From Thermoplasmata archaeon (GTDB lineage: Archaea > Thermoplasmatota > Thermoplasmata > Thermoplasmatales > Thermoplasmataceae), in contig JAKBQK010000380.1 in assembly GCA_021835265.1 (NCBI GenBank), positions 1 to 13,060 on the forward strand: a stretch of DNA of 13,060 nucleotides. The letters run 5' to 3'. A model generated the notes under the pieces. It did not search any database. It worked only from the letters and a program-made list of their open reading frames with translations, and was not told the DNA's origin. Shown piece after piece: positions 1 to 7,932 of this stretch (positions are counted from its first letter, which is position 1; every line of letters begins with the position of its first letter). Both the position numbers and the translations under genes were made by a program.

Positions 1-236
1 AAAATTGCAAGAAATATTTTTGATATTAACGGAATTCCAACATGACTATCTATACCAAGAAATGTTGCAATCGATCTTTCAATGTTTGCGTTCAGGTGAA
101 TGCCTCTGGAATTCAGATAAAAGTAGGTAATTAATAGGTACAGAATGAGAAAGAGTGGTGATATTATTCTAAATATTTTGTGTAAAGCCCTGATGTCAAG
201 TTTTTGTTCTCCACTACCTTTGAGATCTCTATTCAC
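1..236 (-). CDS. Partial membrane protein (N-terminal 78 codons), last visible gene of the GTPase operon
   Basis: Reading the minus strand from a GTG at 236-234 gives an uninterrupted frame to the left edge. It begins MNRDLKGSGEQKLD and has one clear transmembrane segment at about residues 24-43 (core SPLFLILYLLITYFYL). A second hydrophobic stretch begins at the edge (GIPLISKIFLAIF). The GTG lies 1 nt past the upstream gene's TGA stop (240-238), with a weak AGG(T) SD about 7 nt upstream. No ATG occurs in frame in the visible part. The spacing marks it as the next operon member, so it is probably co-translated with the helical-repeat gene. The family is not recognisable from 78 residues. A polytopic membrane protein acting with the membrane GTPase is an inference from context only. 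Confidence 0.7.
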   Translation of the reverse strand, partial: MNRDLKGSGEQKLDIRALHKIFRIISPLFLILYLLITYFYLNSRGIHLNANIERSIATFLGIDSHVGIPLISKIFLAI

Positions 237-237
237 T

Positions 238-1659
238 TCACGACCTGTGTCTTATATTTTCTGCTATTTCGATAACATTCTCCATCTCTACCCTTGTTAT
301 CTTGTCTGTTCCCCTTAGAGAAAAATTAACTGAAAGTGCTGATAACCTGTTTTCAAGGTTTTCGTCTCCCTTCACATAATTTTTTAGTTCGTCAATAGCA
401 TTAACAACCTTTCTTACCTCCATTGTTTGTATGTCTTTGATCAGGATATCGATACTGTTTTCTCTTCTCTGCTCTGGCTTTGTAGCTTTAACAGAGGGTT
501 CTTCAGTATCACTGCTGTGAACGATTACACTGGTTTCCTTTTTCGCCTCGTTTATTTTACGTTCAAATATGGCATCAAGAGTTAACTCTCCCCTCCAAAG
601 GTCTGAAGCTTGCAGCTCTACTGTTCCCTTTAGATGACCACTTGTTTCGGGGATCAGTCTTGATTCTAATTCTCTGTAATCGTTTATCTTCAGGTTTGAC
701 AATGATATTTTTGTTTGACCAACCACATCAAATGAGCCCAAAAGTCCGTTAAGATTTATGACAAGATTCTCCATGTCCACTATGGGTCTAATCTTAAACA
801 CCAAAGAAAACTCCTCTCCTTCTCGAAGTAGGCCAGAGAGTGAATATGAGACTGACATTTTAACGTAATTGGATGGATCGTTCGTAGAATCCACGATGGT
901 AAAAATTGCATCGCGTACCATATCATTCAGATAGGCATAATCTCCGTTGTGCTTGAATTTAATCATATAATCTGGTATATTCAGTTTTCTGAGATTTATC
1001 CGCTCGTCGTTATCTGAATATTTGATCAACTCCTGAATGGCCTTTGTTGCCCCAACCCTCGAACACATTAAAATTATGATTGCTTTAATCTGGGGATCAG
1101 CTGAGTTCAGAGTTGAAAGGAGAGTTGATTCAAACTTCTTATAAATATCCGGCTTATAAGAACAGCATTCAAGAACGAATATACCTGATGATAAAGCCAG
1201 TTCTGTTTGATCTGATGACATGTTTTTTACAGCCTCTGGAACATATATTTCGAATTCGTCTCTCCATGACTGTTTGACGTACTGACTCATTTCTGTAAAA
1301 CCCTTTGTTCTGTCTTCAATAACATCTGACTTGAATAGATTGATAAGCGATTCAAGATCTCTGTCCCTTTTCTTCTCTCTTTCTTCTTGCTCCAGCTTAG
1401 AAAGTGAATTTTGGAAATAAACTAAGTTCTTTTCATCAATCTTCCTGCTTTCTATTATGCCTCTTAAGGATATGAGCAAATTGCTAAGAAGTACCTCATC
1501 ACTTGGATTTTTGAATGTTGACTCTATGAGTGTCCTGACATATTTTATGTTATTTCTCTCTACAGGTGTTATATCTCTCCTTTTCTCAATTTTCTTGCAT
1601 TCTTTAAAAATTCTTGTTGCAAGTTCCTCCTTGCTCTTAAATATATTTTCTTTTGCCAT
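238..1659 (-). CDS. Helical-repeat (HEAT-like) plus beta-sandwich protein of the GTPase operon
   Basis: The product is 473 aa, soluble, with no signal peptide or membrane segment. Residues 1-100 are highly charged and helical, with a coiled-coil-like run near 85-105. Residues about 100-225 form successive amphipathic helix pairs resembling HEAT/ARM repeats. Residues about 265-370 alternate short hydrophobic strands (KMSVSYSLSG, EFSLVFKIRP, GHLKGTVELQ, GELTLDAIFE), suggesting an Ig- or arrestin-like beta-sandwich. A low-complexity linker (about 375-400) leads to a final helical domain. The order solenoid then sandwich recalls eukaryotic adaptins, but no homology is claimed. I chose the ATG at 1659 because a GAGAGG SD (1671-1666) lies 6 nt upstream; the ATG at 1665 abuts the SD directly but would make an ATGA overlap with the preceding gene. 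Its role is probably scaffold or adaptor for the GTPase, by context only. Confidence 0.8.
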   Translation of the reverse strand: MAKENIFKSKEELATRIFKECKKIEKRRDITPVERNNIKYVRTLIESTFKNPSDEVLLSNLLISLRGIIESRKIDEKNLVYFQNSLSKLEQEEREKKRDRDLESLINLFKSDVIEDRTKGFTEMSQYVKQSWRDEFEIYVPEAVKNMSSDQTELALSSGIFVLECCSYKPDIYKKFESTLLSTLNSADPQIKAIIILMCSRVGATKAIQELIKYSDNDERINLRKLNIPDYMIKFKHNGDYAYLNDMVRDAIFTIVDSTNDPSNYVKMSVSYSLSGLLREGEEFSLVFKIRPIVDMENLVINLNGLLGSFDVVGQTKISLSNLKINDYRELESRLIPETSGHLKGTVELQASDLWRGELTLDAIFERKINEAKKETSVIVHSSDTEEPSVKATKPEQRRENSIDILIKDIQTMEVRKVVNAIDELKNYVKGDENLENRLSALSVNFSLRGTDKITRVEMENVIEIAENIRHRS

Positions 1660-1661
1660 TC

Positions 1662-3332
1662 TCATCCTCTCAGTCTGAATCTGCGCTTTTCAGTTGGTTC
1701 TTCATCACCACCTATCATTTCCACTATAATATTGTTGAGTTCTGGTGGAATTAGAACCTTTCTTTTTACCAATCCTTTCTTTACCTGCGTGATGAGATTG
1801 TACATCTTTTTCTGATCAAATACTTCATTGTTTTTTGCAATAATTTCTAAAACTTCCTTTAGGAATTCTAAATCTTCAAATTTGTTTTCAACTATAGATT
1901 CCTCAACCAGTGAGAACAGGTCTTTCCTTGCAATATCGAAACTCTTCAGAATGGAAATGCTCTGATCGATCTCTGTTGGCGTCATCTTCCTGCTTGTAGA
2001 ATATTTTGACCACGTCCTGAAAAGTGTTGGTATTGTGGTAAATAAAGTTCTACCCATGTTTACGTTTGAATCACTTTTCAACATGTTTTCAACAAGAATC
2101 TCATTTATCTGTCCATAATTCGATAAACTTATATTCTTTAGGAACTGAACGAGATTTCTACCACCTACAGTATTTGGGTCACACTGTATCAGCACAGGCA
2201 TCATGTTGTCAATTAGATCAGTGTCGTATCCCTTTGCCTTTTCCTCCTCAACGTTATTTTCAAGATACTTTACAGTAGCATCAATTAGATCGTCTCTGAA
2301 TCCACTTTTTCTAATAATATCGCTTACTATCTTGAAATATTCTTCCTTTGGTCCATATGATTCCATGTTTGAAACTTTCAATGCTGTGTTAATTGCCATT
2401 GATGGCTCAGCATTGTTGCATATAGATTTTACTATCCTTGATATAAATATGTTGGCCAGAATTGTTCTATTACTACTCTGCGGTAAGTCGTCTGATTTTC
2501 CTATATCGTAAACTTTTCCTGTCTCAATTAGTCGAAAATACTCATTTGATACAGATCTTATGAGGCTATCTTCACCTGGAATTTCAACATTCTTTCCATT
2601 ATAATTTATGATAACGTTTGAACTATTATCAGTGGAAGGGAGTGTACACACCAGATCGAAAATTGTTTCTTCCTGCGAAGGCGGATAATCATAGGTAGAA
2701 TAAGTGAGTACTATCCATGGTGGAAAAAGACTTTCAAGAGTCATTATTTGCCTGAACATGGTAGTGATATCAGTGGATATAACACCAATTTTTATCTGGC
2801 TTTGGAAAATATTCAGGAAAATACCATAAAGTGCATCTCTGGAAAATTCTCGATTTTTATCTGATATTAATTCTTCTCCGTAGGACTGGTCATTTACATC
2901 TATCTCTATATTAACTACTGGAAGTTGCATAAAATTGCCATTAGCCAGTTTTAATTTTTCTATGTCCTTAACTGAAGCAATACCTTTCAAATGATGTCTG
3001 TCCAGTTCCTCAAGGTTCTTTCTTGCCTCGACAAAATTCTTAAAATCAAAAATAAGGAAATGACTCATCAGGGCTCCATCCCTTCCATGTATGTCTTTGC
3101 CTATATTTTTTACATAGTTCATTGCGACTTTTCCAGACGGTAATGTTAACAATCTTCTGGACTCCTTAAATGCGATGTTATTCAGACCGATTGGTATACT
3201 GTACTTTTCTATGTAGCTAAAATCCTCTTCACTTAATGAGGAACTCTGTGTAATGAACTGGTATCCTGACCTCCCTTTTTTTTCCGCCCAACCATAAAGG
3301 ACCTGGTCTGCAACAATGCTAATTAGACTCAT
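1662..3332 (-). CDS. GAP1-like GTPase-associated protein
   Basis: The product is 556 aa with no membrane segments. The N-terminus (DQVLYGWAEKKGRSGYQ at about 9-25, then a run of serines and SIPIG near 45) matches my recollection of the GAP1-N signature: Asp-Gln, aromatic, then Gly-Tyr-Gln and a Ser-rich loop. GRDGALMSHFLIFD (83-96) fits the following core strand and its basic residue. FPPWIVLTYSTY (203-214) resembles the middle-domain segment ending in a Ser/Thr-Tyr pair. Residues about 290-540 are helical, and the tail is Arg-rich (KRRFRLRG). GAP1 proteins are described as partners of conflict-system GTPases; despite the name, GTPase activation is not established. The immediate upstream neighbour here is indeed a GTPase, with an ATGA overlap (3332-3329). 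SD AGGAGA at 3341-3336 supports the ATG at 3332. Remote family assignment is from memory and moderate. Confidence 0.72.
   Translation of the reverse strand: MSLISIVADQVLYGWAEKKGRSGYQFITQSSSLSEEDFSYIEKYSIPIGLNNIAFKESRRLLTLPSGKVAMNYVKNIGKDIHGRDGALMSHFLIFDFKNFVEARKNLEELDRHHLKGIASVKDIEKLKLANGNFMQLPVVNIEIDVNDQSYGEELISDKNREFSRDALYGIFLNIFQSQIKIGVISTDITTMFRQIMTLESLFPPWIVLTYSTYDYPPSQEETIFDLVCTLPSTDNSSNVIINYNGKNVEIPGEDSLIRSVSNEYFRLIETGKVYDIGKSDDLPQSSNRTILANIFISRIVKSICNNAEPSMAINTALKVSNMESYGPKEEYFKIVSDIIRKSGFRDDLIDATVKYLENNVEEEKAKGYDTDLIDNMMPVLIQCDPNTVGGRNLVQFLKNISLSNYGQINEILVENMLKSDSNVNMGRTLFTTIPTLFRTWSKYSTSRKMTPTEIDQSISILKSFDIARKDLFSLVEESIVENKFEDLEFLKEVLEIIAKNNEVFDQKKMYNLITQVKKGLVKRKVLIPPELNNIIVEMIGGDEEPTEKRRFRLRG
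1666..1671 (-). promoter_or_regulatory. SD deciding the start of the helical-repeat gene
   Basis: The minus strand reads GAGAGG, with 6 nt before the ATG at 1659-1657 and no spacing before the ATG at 1665-1663. Spacing favours the downstream ATG. The SD lies inside the last codons of the GAP1-like gene, so translation of the two is probably coupled. Confidence 0.6.
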
Positions 3333-5008
3333 AAGTCTCCTACCTCACTAATCCAGTTTGCAATTAAGATAAAACCTGAGTTTAGTTGAGGATCGAAGTT
3401 TATTCCGTACATTCCACCCACACCAAGATCTAACTTTGGAACAATTTCTCCATTTTGATCCCTTTCAGTCTTTATGAATATCTTGAATGCTGATGGATTC
3501 TTTATGTTTTTTGTGATATATGCATAGGTATTTCTCAATAATTTTAAGAGGTCAATTGCTGAATAATTAAATACTGCGTCAGGAAGTGTATCTGTTTTCG
3601 TAAAAAGGAATGCTATGTTTGGACGGCTTTTTTTGTCCACCCTTGCATTAAGAATGGTTTCAATGATTCTTCTATATTGTAGATCCCGAGTAGCCCACTC
3701 ACGGTATGAAGAACAATCGATCATTACCAGATATCCTTTTGCTTTCAGGAGGTATTCAAATCTTGTATTCATCAACATTCTCCTTACATTATCTGGACCT
3801 CCCTGAAGACTGTTAAACGTTTCCCCAGCAATGTCGTTTATCCGCAAGTATATTCTATTTGATCCAAATCTTTTCTTCTTCGTGAATTGAAAGACTACCT
3901 CACCAACCCTGTCTTTCGCAGTGAGTTCTGGGAACTTGTGTTCGGAAAATATCCTGTTTATATATTCTTCCATAAGGTCTATTCCACTCACAACATCTGC
4001 TTCCACGTTTATGGCCGCTTCAATGTCCTGCAAAAAATGAAAAAAGTATGCAAGGAATGTGGTCTTACCGGCTGCTGGTGGTCCAATTATGGCAATTGCG
4101 TCTTTCTGTTCATATTTAGTGTTTATAGTTGATACTGCATTTCTCTGCTGATAATTAGTCTGATTTTGACTGCTATTGACCTGTTGCTTTTGATTTGCTG
4201 ACTGATCTTTATCACGGTTAAATTCAGGCTTGTACCCCTCATTAATAACCGGATCTCCTGCCATTGACATCGTATTAGTTACATTGGTTTCTGCAATGCC
4301 AGTATTGTTTTTGACAATCTTCATATGAAGCACCTTAGTTGTATGATAATTCACCATAAACAATAAAGCTATTAAGATTTCTGTGAATTCAATAAAATAT
4401 ATAATATTATAATTAAAAATTGTTGATCCTGACGATAAGATTACACCCATATATGCAAGTATAGAAAGTGTACCTACAACTCCTGTAGCACCTCTTATCC
4501 CGGGTGTAGATACTGACAATAATGTCCCAACCGATACTGTAAAATATATGGGATACCAGAGTATTTCAAGGTAGAAGATTTGAGCAAAGGAAGTACTATT
4601 ATGCAGGAATCCTATTCCTGCTAGACTAACCAGTGTGCTGATAAACATCCCCAGTCCTGTTAGGAATGATACCATTACATATCTCCTTGAGGCTTTGGAA
4701 AAGTTATGATTTATGGCAGCAGTAACCCTTCTCATCCTTGAAATAGAAGATGAACTTAAAAACATAAAAATAAAACCGATATAGGGTATCATTGATAGAA
4801 TCACATAAATTCCAGTTTCAACAGAACCACGGGAGAGATTTCTATAATAAATCTCCTGAGAGCCCAGTATCTTCTTATTGGCCTCTTTGACATAATGACT
4901 TATTGAAAGATACCATGATAAGAGAATGAGAGAACACACTACCGTGAGAAATATGACTAATCCAATCTCTTCACCATATCCGAACTGGTTAAGTGGAATT
5001 CCTGGCAT
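3329..5008 (-). CDS. Six-TM membrane protein fused to a TRAFAC-like GTPase domain
   Basis: The product is 559 aa. Six hydrophobic segments lie at about residues 14-36, 64-86, 110-134, 142-163, 175-193 and 200-222. A Gln/Asn-rich linker (about 265-295) follows, then a cytosolic P-loop domain (about 303-559). Visible GTPase motifs are Walker A GPPAAGKT (309-316), switch II DIAGE (D392, G395, Walker B strand before it) and the G4 specificity motif FTKTD (T470-D473, a TKxD form of NKxD). The pattern best fits the Double-GTPase (DO-GTPase) type TRAFAC proteins found in bacterial conflict systems, though only one GTPase unit is seen here. SD AGGTGAG (5023-5017) lies 8 nt before the ATG. The gene overlaps the GAP1-like gene by ATGA. 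It likely anchors the whole system to the cytoplasmic membrane and uses GTP as its switch. Confidence 0.88.
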   Translation of the reverse strand: MPGIPLNQFGYGEEIGLVIFLTVVCSLILLSWYLSISHYVKEANKKILGSQEIYYRNLSRGSVETGIYVILSMIPYIGFIFMFLSSSSISRMRRVTAAINHNFSKASRRYVMVSFLTGLGMFISTLVSLAGIGFLHNSTSFAQIFYLEILWYPIYFTVSVGTLLSVSTPGIRGATGVVGTLSILAYMGVILSSGSTIFNYNIIYFIEFTEILIALLFMVNYHTTKVLHMKIVKNNTGIAETNVTNTMSMAGDPVINEGYKPEFNRDKDQSANQKQQVNSSQNQTNYQQRNAVSTINTKYEQKDAIAIIGPPAAGKTTFLAYFFHFLQDIEAAINVEADVVSGIDLMEEYINRIFSEHKFPELTAKDRVGEVVFQFTKKKRFGSNRIYLRINDIAGETFNSLQGGPDNVRRMLMNTRFEYLLKAKGYLVMIDCSSYREWATRDLQYRRIIETILNARVDKKSRPNIAFLFTKTDTLPDAVFNYSAIDLLKLLRNTYAYITKNIKNPSAFKIFIKTERDQNGEIVPKLDLGVGGMYGINFDPQLNSGFILIANWISEVGDL

Positions 5009-5109
5009 TATGTTAGCTCACCTGTGGACCTTTTTTTGTATTCCTCATCTTCGAGCAAACATTGCAAAAAATCCATGGAATGTAATGAAGATTTTGTATA
5101 AATAATCAC
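5008..5109 (-). CDS. Possible 33-aa micro-ORF bridging two operon genes
   Basis: The 97-nt gap between the coiled-coil gene and the GTPase gene is open in one minus-strand frame. It begins with a GTG that overlaps the upstream TGA stop (GTGA, 5109-5106) and ends with a TAA sharing its last base with the GTPase ATG (TAATG, 5010-5006). The predicted peptide starts MIIYTKSSLHSMDF, continues QCLLEDEEYKKR, and ends STGELT. It has a hydrophobic start, one Cys, and an acidic then basic tail. No convincing SD precedes the GTG. An internal ATG at 5076 lies about 24 nt after a TATA-like TTTATA (5102-5097), so a 22-aa leaderless version is an alternative. An open stretch this short could be chance; the fit at both ends is the argument for it. 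Confidence 0.4.
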   Translation of the reverse strand: MIIYTKSSLHSMDFLQCLLEDEEYKKRSTGELT

Positions 5110-6968
5110 TTTTTCTTGAATACTTCTTCATCCTGAACTTTTGACTGAATTCCAAGACCTTCTTTTTCCATTAACTTCCATACGTATATTACGTCCTTGC
5201 TACTGCAGTCTGTCATCTTTCCTATGGATTTCAATCTTGCAATACCTGAAATCTTCAATTCGTCAAGTGTCTCCCTTCTTATCTTTTCTATCTTATCCTT
5301 GCCTGGAGGTTGATCCTTTGCCATAAGTATATTACTGATCTCTACTGATTGACTGTTATTTTCGTTAAAATAAACATTACCATTTCTCATATCTCTGAGG
5401 AGTAGAAGGAAATTCTTGCTATCAACTCCATTATTTGATGAGTTCTTAACCTGATCAATCACACTATCTTCAAAACCATTTGGAGAGCCTATAACTGCTA
5501 TAATGTAGGAATTTTCCATGTTGGAAGTTTCGATTAAAACACCCAGTATTCTTGCAAGATCAATATTATTAAATGGATGCTGATCTATTCCTATTCCCAT
5601 ATTTCCTTCCTTTCTGTAAATCTCGGATTCATGAACATTATAAATAAAGGCCACTCCTATCCTGACATCATTCCTCAGAAACCTTCTCTTCTGGTAACGG
5701 TACATTATTGCCCTACTTTCTACTGCATATGTTCCATCTCCACTCAATTCGTACATTTCTGAGAAAGTGTTTCTGTTAATTATGTCCTTTACCTTAACAC
5801 TTCCTTCAAAATCCATTCTTGGGTTGGAAAGTCTTATGGATTTTTCGTCTGTGAATAAGGATTCTGCTGTTTCGAAAAATGCAACTTCTCTTATCCTTGC
5901 CTCTTCTTCAGTACAGGCAAATGTGGAGTCAAAGGCTCCTGTTCCACTTTTTCCTGACACCGCAATGAGTTTTTTGAGCGTATTCAGGGTACTAATCTGC
6001 GATTCTATATCATTTTCCATTTTATAGTTTGAATCCCGGATCAGTGATCGAATCCTCTTTATCTCTATTTCCCTTAACTCTGGATTGCCAGATATGTCAG
6101 GGTCTGAATTGAGTCTACCCATTTCATTCTCCAGCTCGTTTATCTTACCTTTCATTTTAATTTCAAAGGTCTTCAATTCCTTCAAAGGAGACTCAATGTC
6201 AAAACTTTTAAGTGAAGCCATATCTCTGTTCTTCAGGAGTACTGTTGCCTCCATTACCTTGTTATAAATCTGATCAAGTTCATTTCCAGATAACATTTCT
6301 GTTAATTCATTCTCTATTTTAGATCTCTTATTTTCCAGGTCCAGTGAAATCTTCAAGACTCTTTCATAATTGTTAAACAGTTTCTTAATCTGACCTGGAT
6401 CAATCTGAATAAACGAAATGACACCTTCGGTAATTTTCTGGAACCTGTTTCTGTATTTTTCCTCCATAGCCTGAGAGATCTCCCCTCTAACATTCTTTCC
6501 TGATAGTATATCTATGGTGGAAAGGAAATTCTCCATATTCTCATTGTACCATTCCTTGATAAGCCTGTATATCTGATCATCCCTGTTTATTAGTAGTGTC
6601 CTTATGGACTCACTGTTCATTGAATCTATTTTTGAGAAATGTTCAAGTTTTTCCACAGCCTCATATTCATCATCAGTAAATTTCCTTACGTACTGTTCTA
6701 TTTCCTGATCATCTATTGTTTTGTTTTCAGATTCTTTCCTGAAAGAGAGTGATATCTTTAACTGTGCCAGTTTTATATTAGCCAGAGCGCTCTTCGCCAT
6801 TTCCATTCCAATTTTATCGCTGCATCTGGTTCCTATGGTTGAGTAATAGTTATCAAGATCTCTCATCATTCTCTTTCTGCCACTCGTGTCCATTGTAACA
6901 ATGTCCATGTAATCTCTTCCAGCCTCCTGAAGAGCTCTCCTGAAAATTGTAATGCATTCACTTTCCAT
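5106..6968 (-). CDS. 620-aa coiled-coil protein with C-terminal alpha/beta and winged-helix-like regions; family unknown
   Basis: This is the first gene of the minus-strand operon, soluble, 620 aa. Residues 1-345 are almost wholly helical and charged, with a strong coiled-coil at about 205-335. Residues about 355-545 look like a compact alpha/beta domain, with strands RIGVAFIYNV (436-445), YIIAVIGSPNG (488-498) and FLLLLRDM (520-527) in a Rossmann-like strand-helix alternation. A helical tail at about 560-605 (TLDELKISG, LKSIGKM, SKDVIYVWKLMEKEGLG) resembles a winged helix. No Walker A motif or catalytic signature is recognised; the GKSGTG at 339 is not a P-loop. The ATG at 6968 lies about 34 nt after the centre of a TATA-like box and has no SD, which suits a near-leaderless transcript. 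A structural or sensor role in the GTPase complex is inference from position. Confidence 0.8.
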   Translation of the reverse strand: MESECITIFRRALQEAGRDYMDIVTMDTSGRKRMMRDLDNYYSTIGTRCSDKIGMEMAKSALANIKLAQLKISLSFRKESENKTIDDQEIEQYVRKFTDDEYEAVEKLEHFSKIDSMNSESIRTLLINRDDQIYRLIKEWYNENMENFLSTIDILSGKNVRGEISQAMEEKYRNRFQKITEGVISFIQIDPGQIKKLFNNYERVLKISLDLENKRSKIENELTEMLSGNELDQIYNKVMEATVLLKNRDMASLKSFDIESPLKELKTFEIKMKGKINELENEMGRLNSDPDISGNPELREIEIKRIRSLIRDSNYKMENDIESQISTLNTLKKLIAVSGKSGTGAFDSTFACTEEEARIREVAFFETAESLFTDEKSIRLSNPRMDFEGSVKVKDIINRNTFSEMYELSGDGTYAVESRAIMYRYQKRRFLRNDVRIGVAFIYNVHESEIYRKEGNMGIGIDQHPFNNIDLARILGVLIETSNMENSYIIAVIGSPNGFEDSVIDQVKNSSNNGVDSKNFLLLLRDMRNGNVYFNENNSQSVEISNILMAKDQPPGKDKIEKIRRETLDELKISGIARLKSIGKMTDCSSKDVIYVWKLMEKEGLGIQSKVQDEEVFKKK

Positions 6969-6997
6969 TTTATTACAAAAATAAAAGCACTTACCCC

Positions 6998-7007
6998 TTT
7001 ATATTAA
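6998..7007 (-). promoter_or_regulatory. TATA-like box for the GTPase operon
   Basis: The minus strand reads TTAATATAAA, centred about 34 nt upstream of the ATG at 6968. With the usual archaeal spacing of about 26 nt, transcription would start near 6977, leaving a leader of under 10 nt. There is no SD before the ATG, which agrees. Confidence 0.5.
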
Positions 7008-7030
7008 TTTCTACATCATGAAAAGAATAG

Positions 7031-7039
7031 ATTTATTTA
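7031..7039 (+). promoter_or_regulatory. TATA-like box for the orphan/AAA-ATPase operon
   Basis: ATTTATTTA is centred 35 nt before the ATG at 7070, predicting a start near 7060 and a leader of about 10 nt. It mirrors the opposite-strand box, with about 23 bp between the two. One regulator binding between them could control both arms. Confidence 0.45.
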
Positions 7040-7069
7040 AGTGAAATATTATTAACATTGAGGAAGAGT

Positions 7070-7918
7070 ATGGAAAATGAAATTTTTAATAAAATAACAA
7101 ATTTAGAAAGCTTGATGAACAAGAAAGTCATTATTTTAAAGACGAGGCTCAAGAACCTGCAGTCACTCGATGAGGATACTGTACAGCTTGCCTTTTCCAT
7201 ATTAAAAAAGTTTTTTCCGAAAAGAGATGAAAAAAATTATGGAAATATTGAGACAATTTTTTTAGTTTCAGGATACTGGCCATACAACTCACACTGCACT
7301 AATTCCCTTATTGAATTTCAGAAAAGATTCGATTATGATACAATTGCAGATGGGACTGTAGGTGGTGGTATGACCTTATTTTTTAAAAGTGGAAGGAAGA
7401 GATTCAGAAAGAAGAACTCAATAATTTCAACCATTAACATTGAAGAAATAATACAGGACTTCAATTCTACAATACTCCAGAATATGAAATCTTTCGTTCC
7501 TGAACTGACAGACCAGCAAAATGTCCCTGTCAGAGAAATCCTGAAGAATTATTCCGCAGATAAGGTTCTTGATGTGGATTTGATAGACCAGATAAATATA
7601 AACAAAATATATAAGAATTACATTGAATCCATGGGAAAGAAGATCTCTATCCTGACTGGAAATTCCGGAAGTTATAAGGATATCGCAGATGAATTTGGTA
7701 ACTGTCCTTATGTGGGCGAAGGTATTGATGAATACCTAACACAGGAACAGGAAAATGGGGTGAATGAAATTGTCGATTTCATTGACGAAATAGAAACGGA
7801 CGAAGTAATGAAATCAAGGGATTTCAGGAAGCAGTGGATAAAGATATATTCAGGTAAATCGATGTTCTCAATTTATCTTGATAACCTTGGAGCTGTTAGG
7901 GAGATAAAGAGTATATGA
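7070..7918 (+). CDS. 282-aa protein of unknown family, paired with the Vps4-like ATPase
   Basis: The product is soluble, with no signal peptide or membrane segment. Residues 1-55 are helical and Leu/Lys-rich (LMNKKVIILKTRLKNL). Residues about 62-125 are the most distinctive part: IFLVSGYWPYNSHCTNS, then DGTVGGGMTLFFKSGRKRFRKK, a Gly-rich turn followed by a strongly basic patch. The remainder is mixed helix with an acidic patch (IVDFIDEIETDE, about 234-245). I recognise no family and no catalytic motif. I chose the ATG at 7070; a TTG at 7058 would add four residues but would sit at or before the predicted transcript start. The AAA-ATPase gene follows 14 nt later, so it may be a substrate or cofactor of that ATPase, by neighbourhood only. 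Confidence 0.75.
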   Translation: MENEIFNKITNLESLMNKKVIILKTRLKNLQSLDEDTVQLAFSILKKFFPKRDEKNYGNIETIFLVSGYWPYNSHCTNSLIEFQKRFDYDTIADGTVGGGMTLFFKSGRKRFRKKNSIISTINIEEIIQDFNSTILQNMKSFVPELTDQQNVPVREILKNYSADKVLDVDLIDQININKIYKNYIESMGKKISILTGNSGSYKDIADEFGNCPYVGEGIDEYLTQEQENGVNEIVDFIDEIETDEVMKSRDFRKQWIKIYSGKSMFSIYLDNLGAVREIKSI

Positions 7919-7932
7919 GGGAGATTTAGAAC

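Noticed and set aside
1457..1678. Plus-strand frame opposite the helical-repeat gene with hydrophobic residues
   Set aside because: It arises from reading charged helical codons on the opposite strand; it overlaps a well-supported gene and has no SD.
5934..5954. GKSGTG in the 620-aa protein as a nucleotide-binding P-loop
   Set aside because: The required Gly five residues before GKS is missing (Leu there) and no hydrophobic strand plus Walker B follows.
7058..7069. TTG start for the 282-aa orphan
   Set aside because: It coincides with or precedes the predicted transcript start, and an ATG four codons later fits better; TTG on a leaderless mRNA is unlikely.
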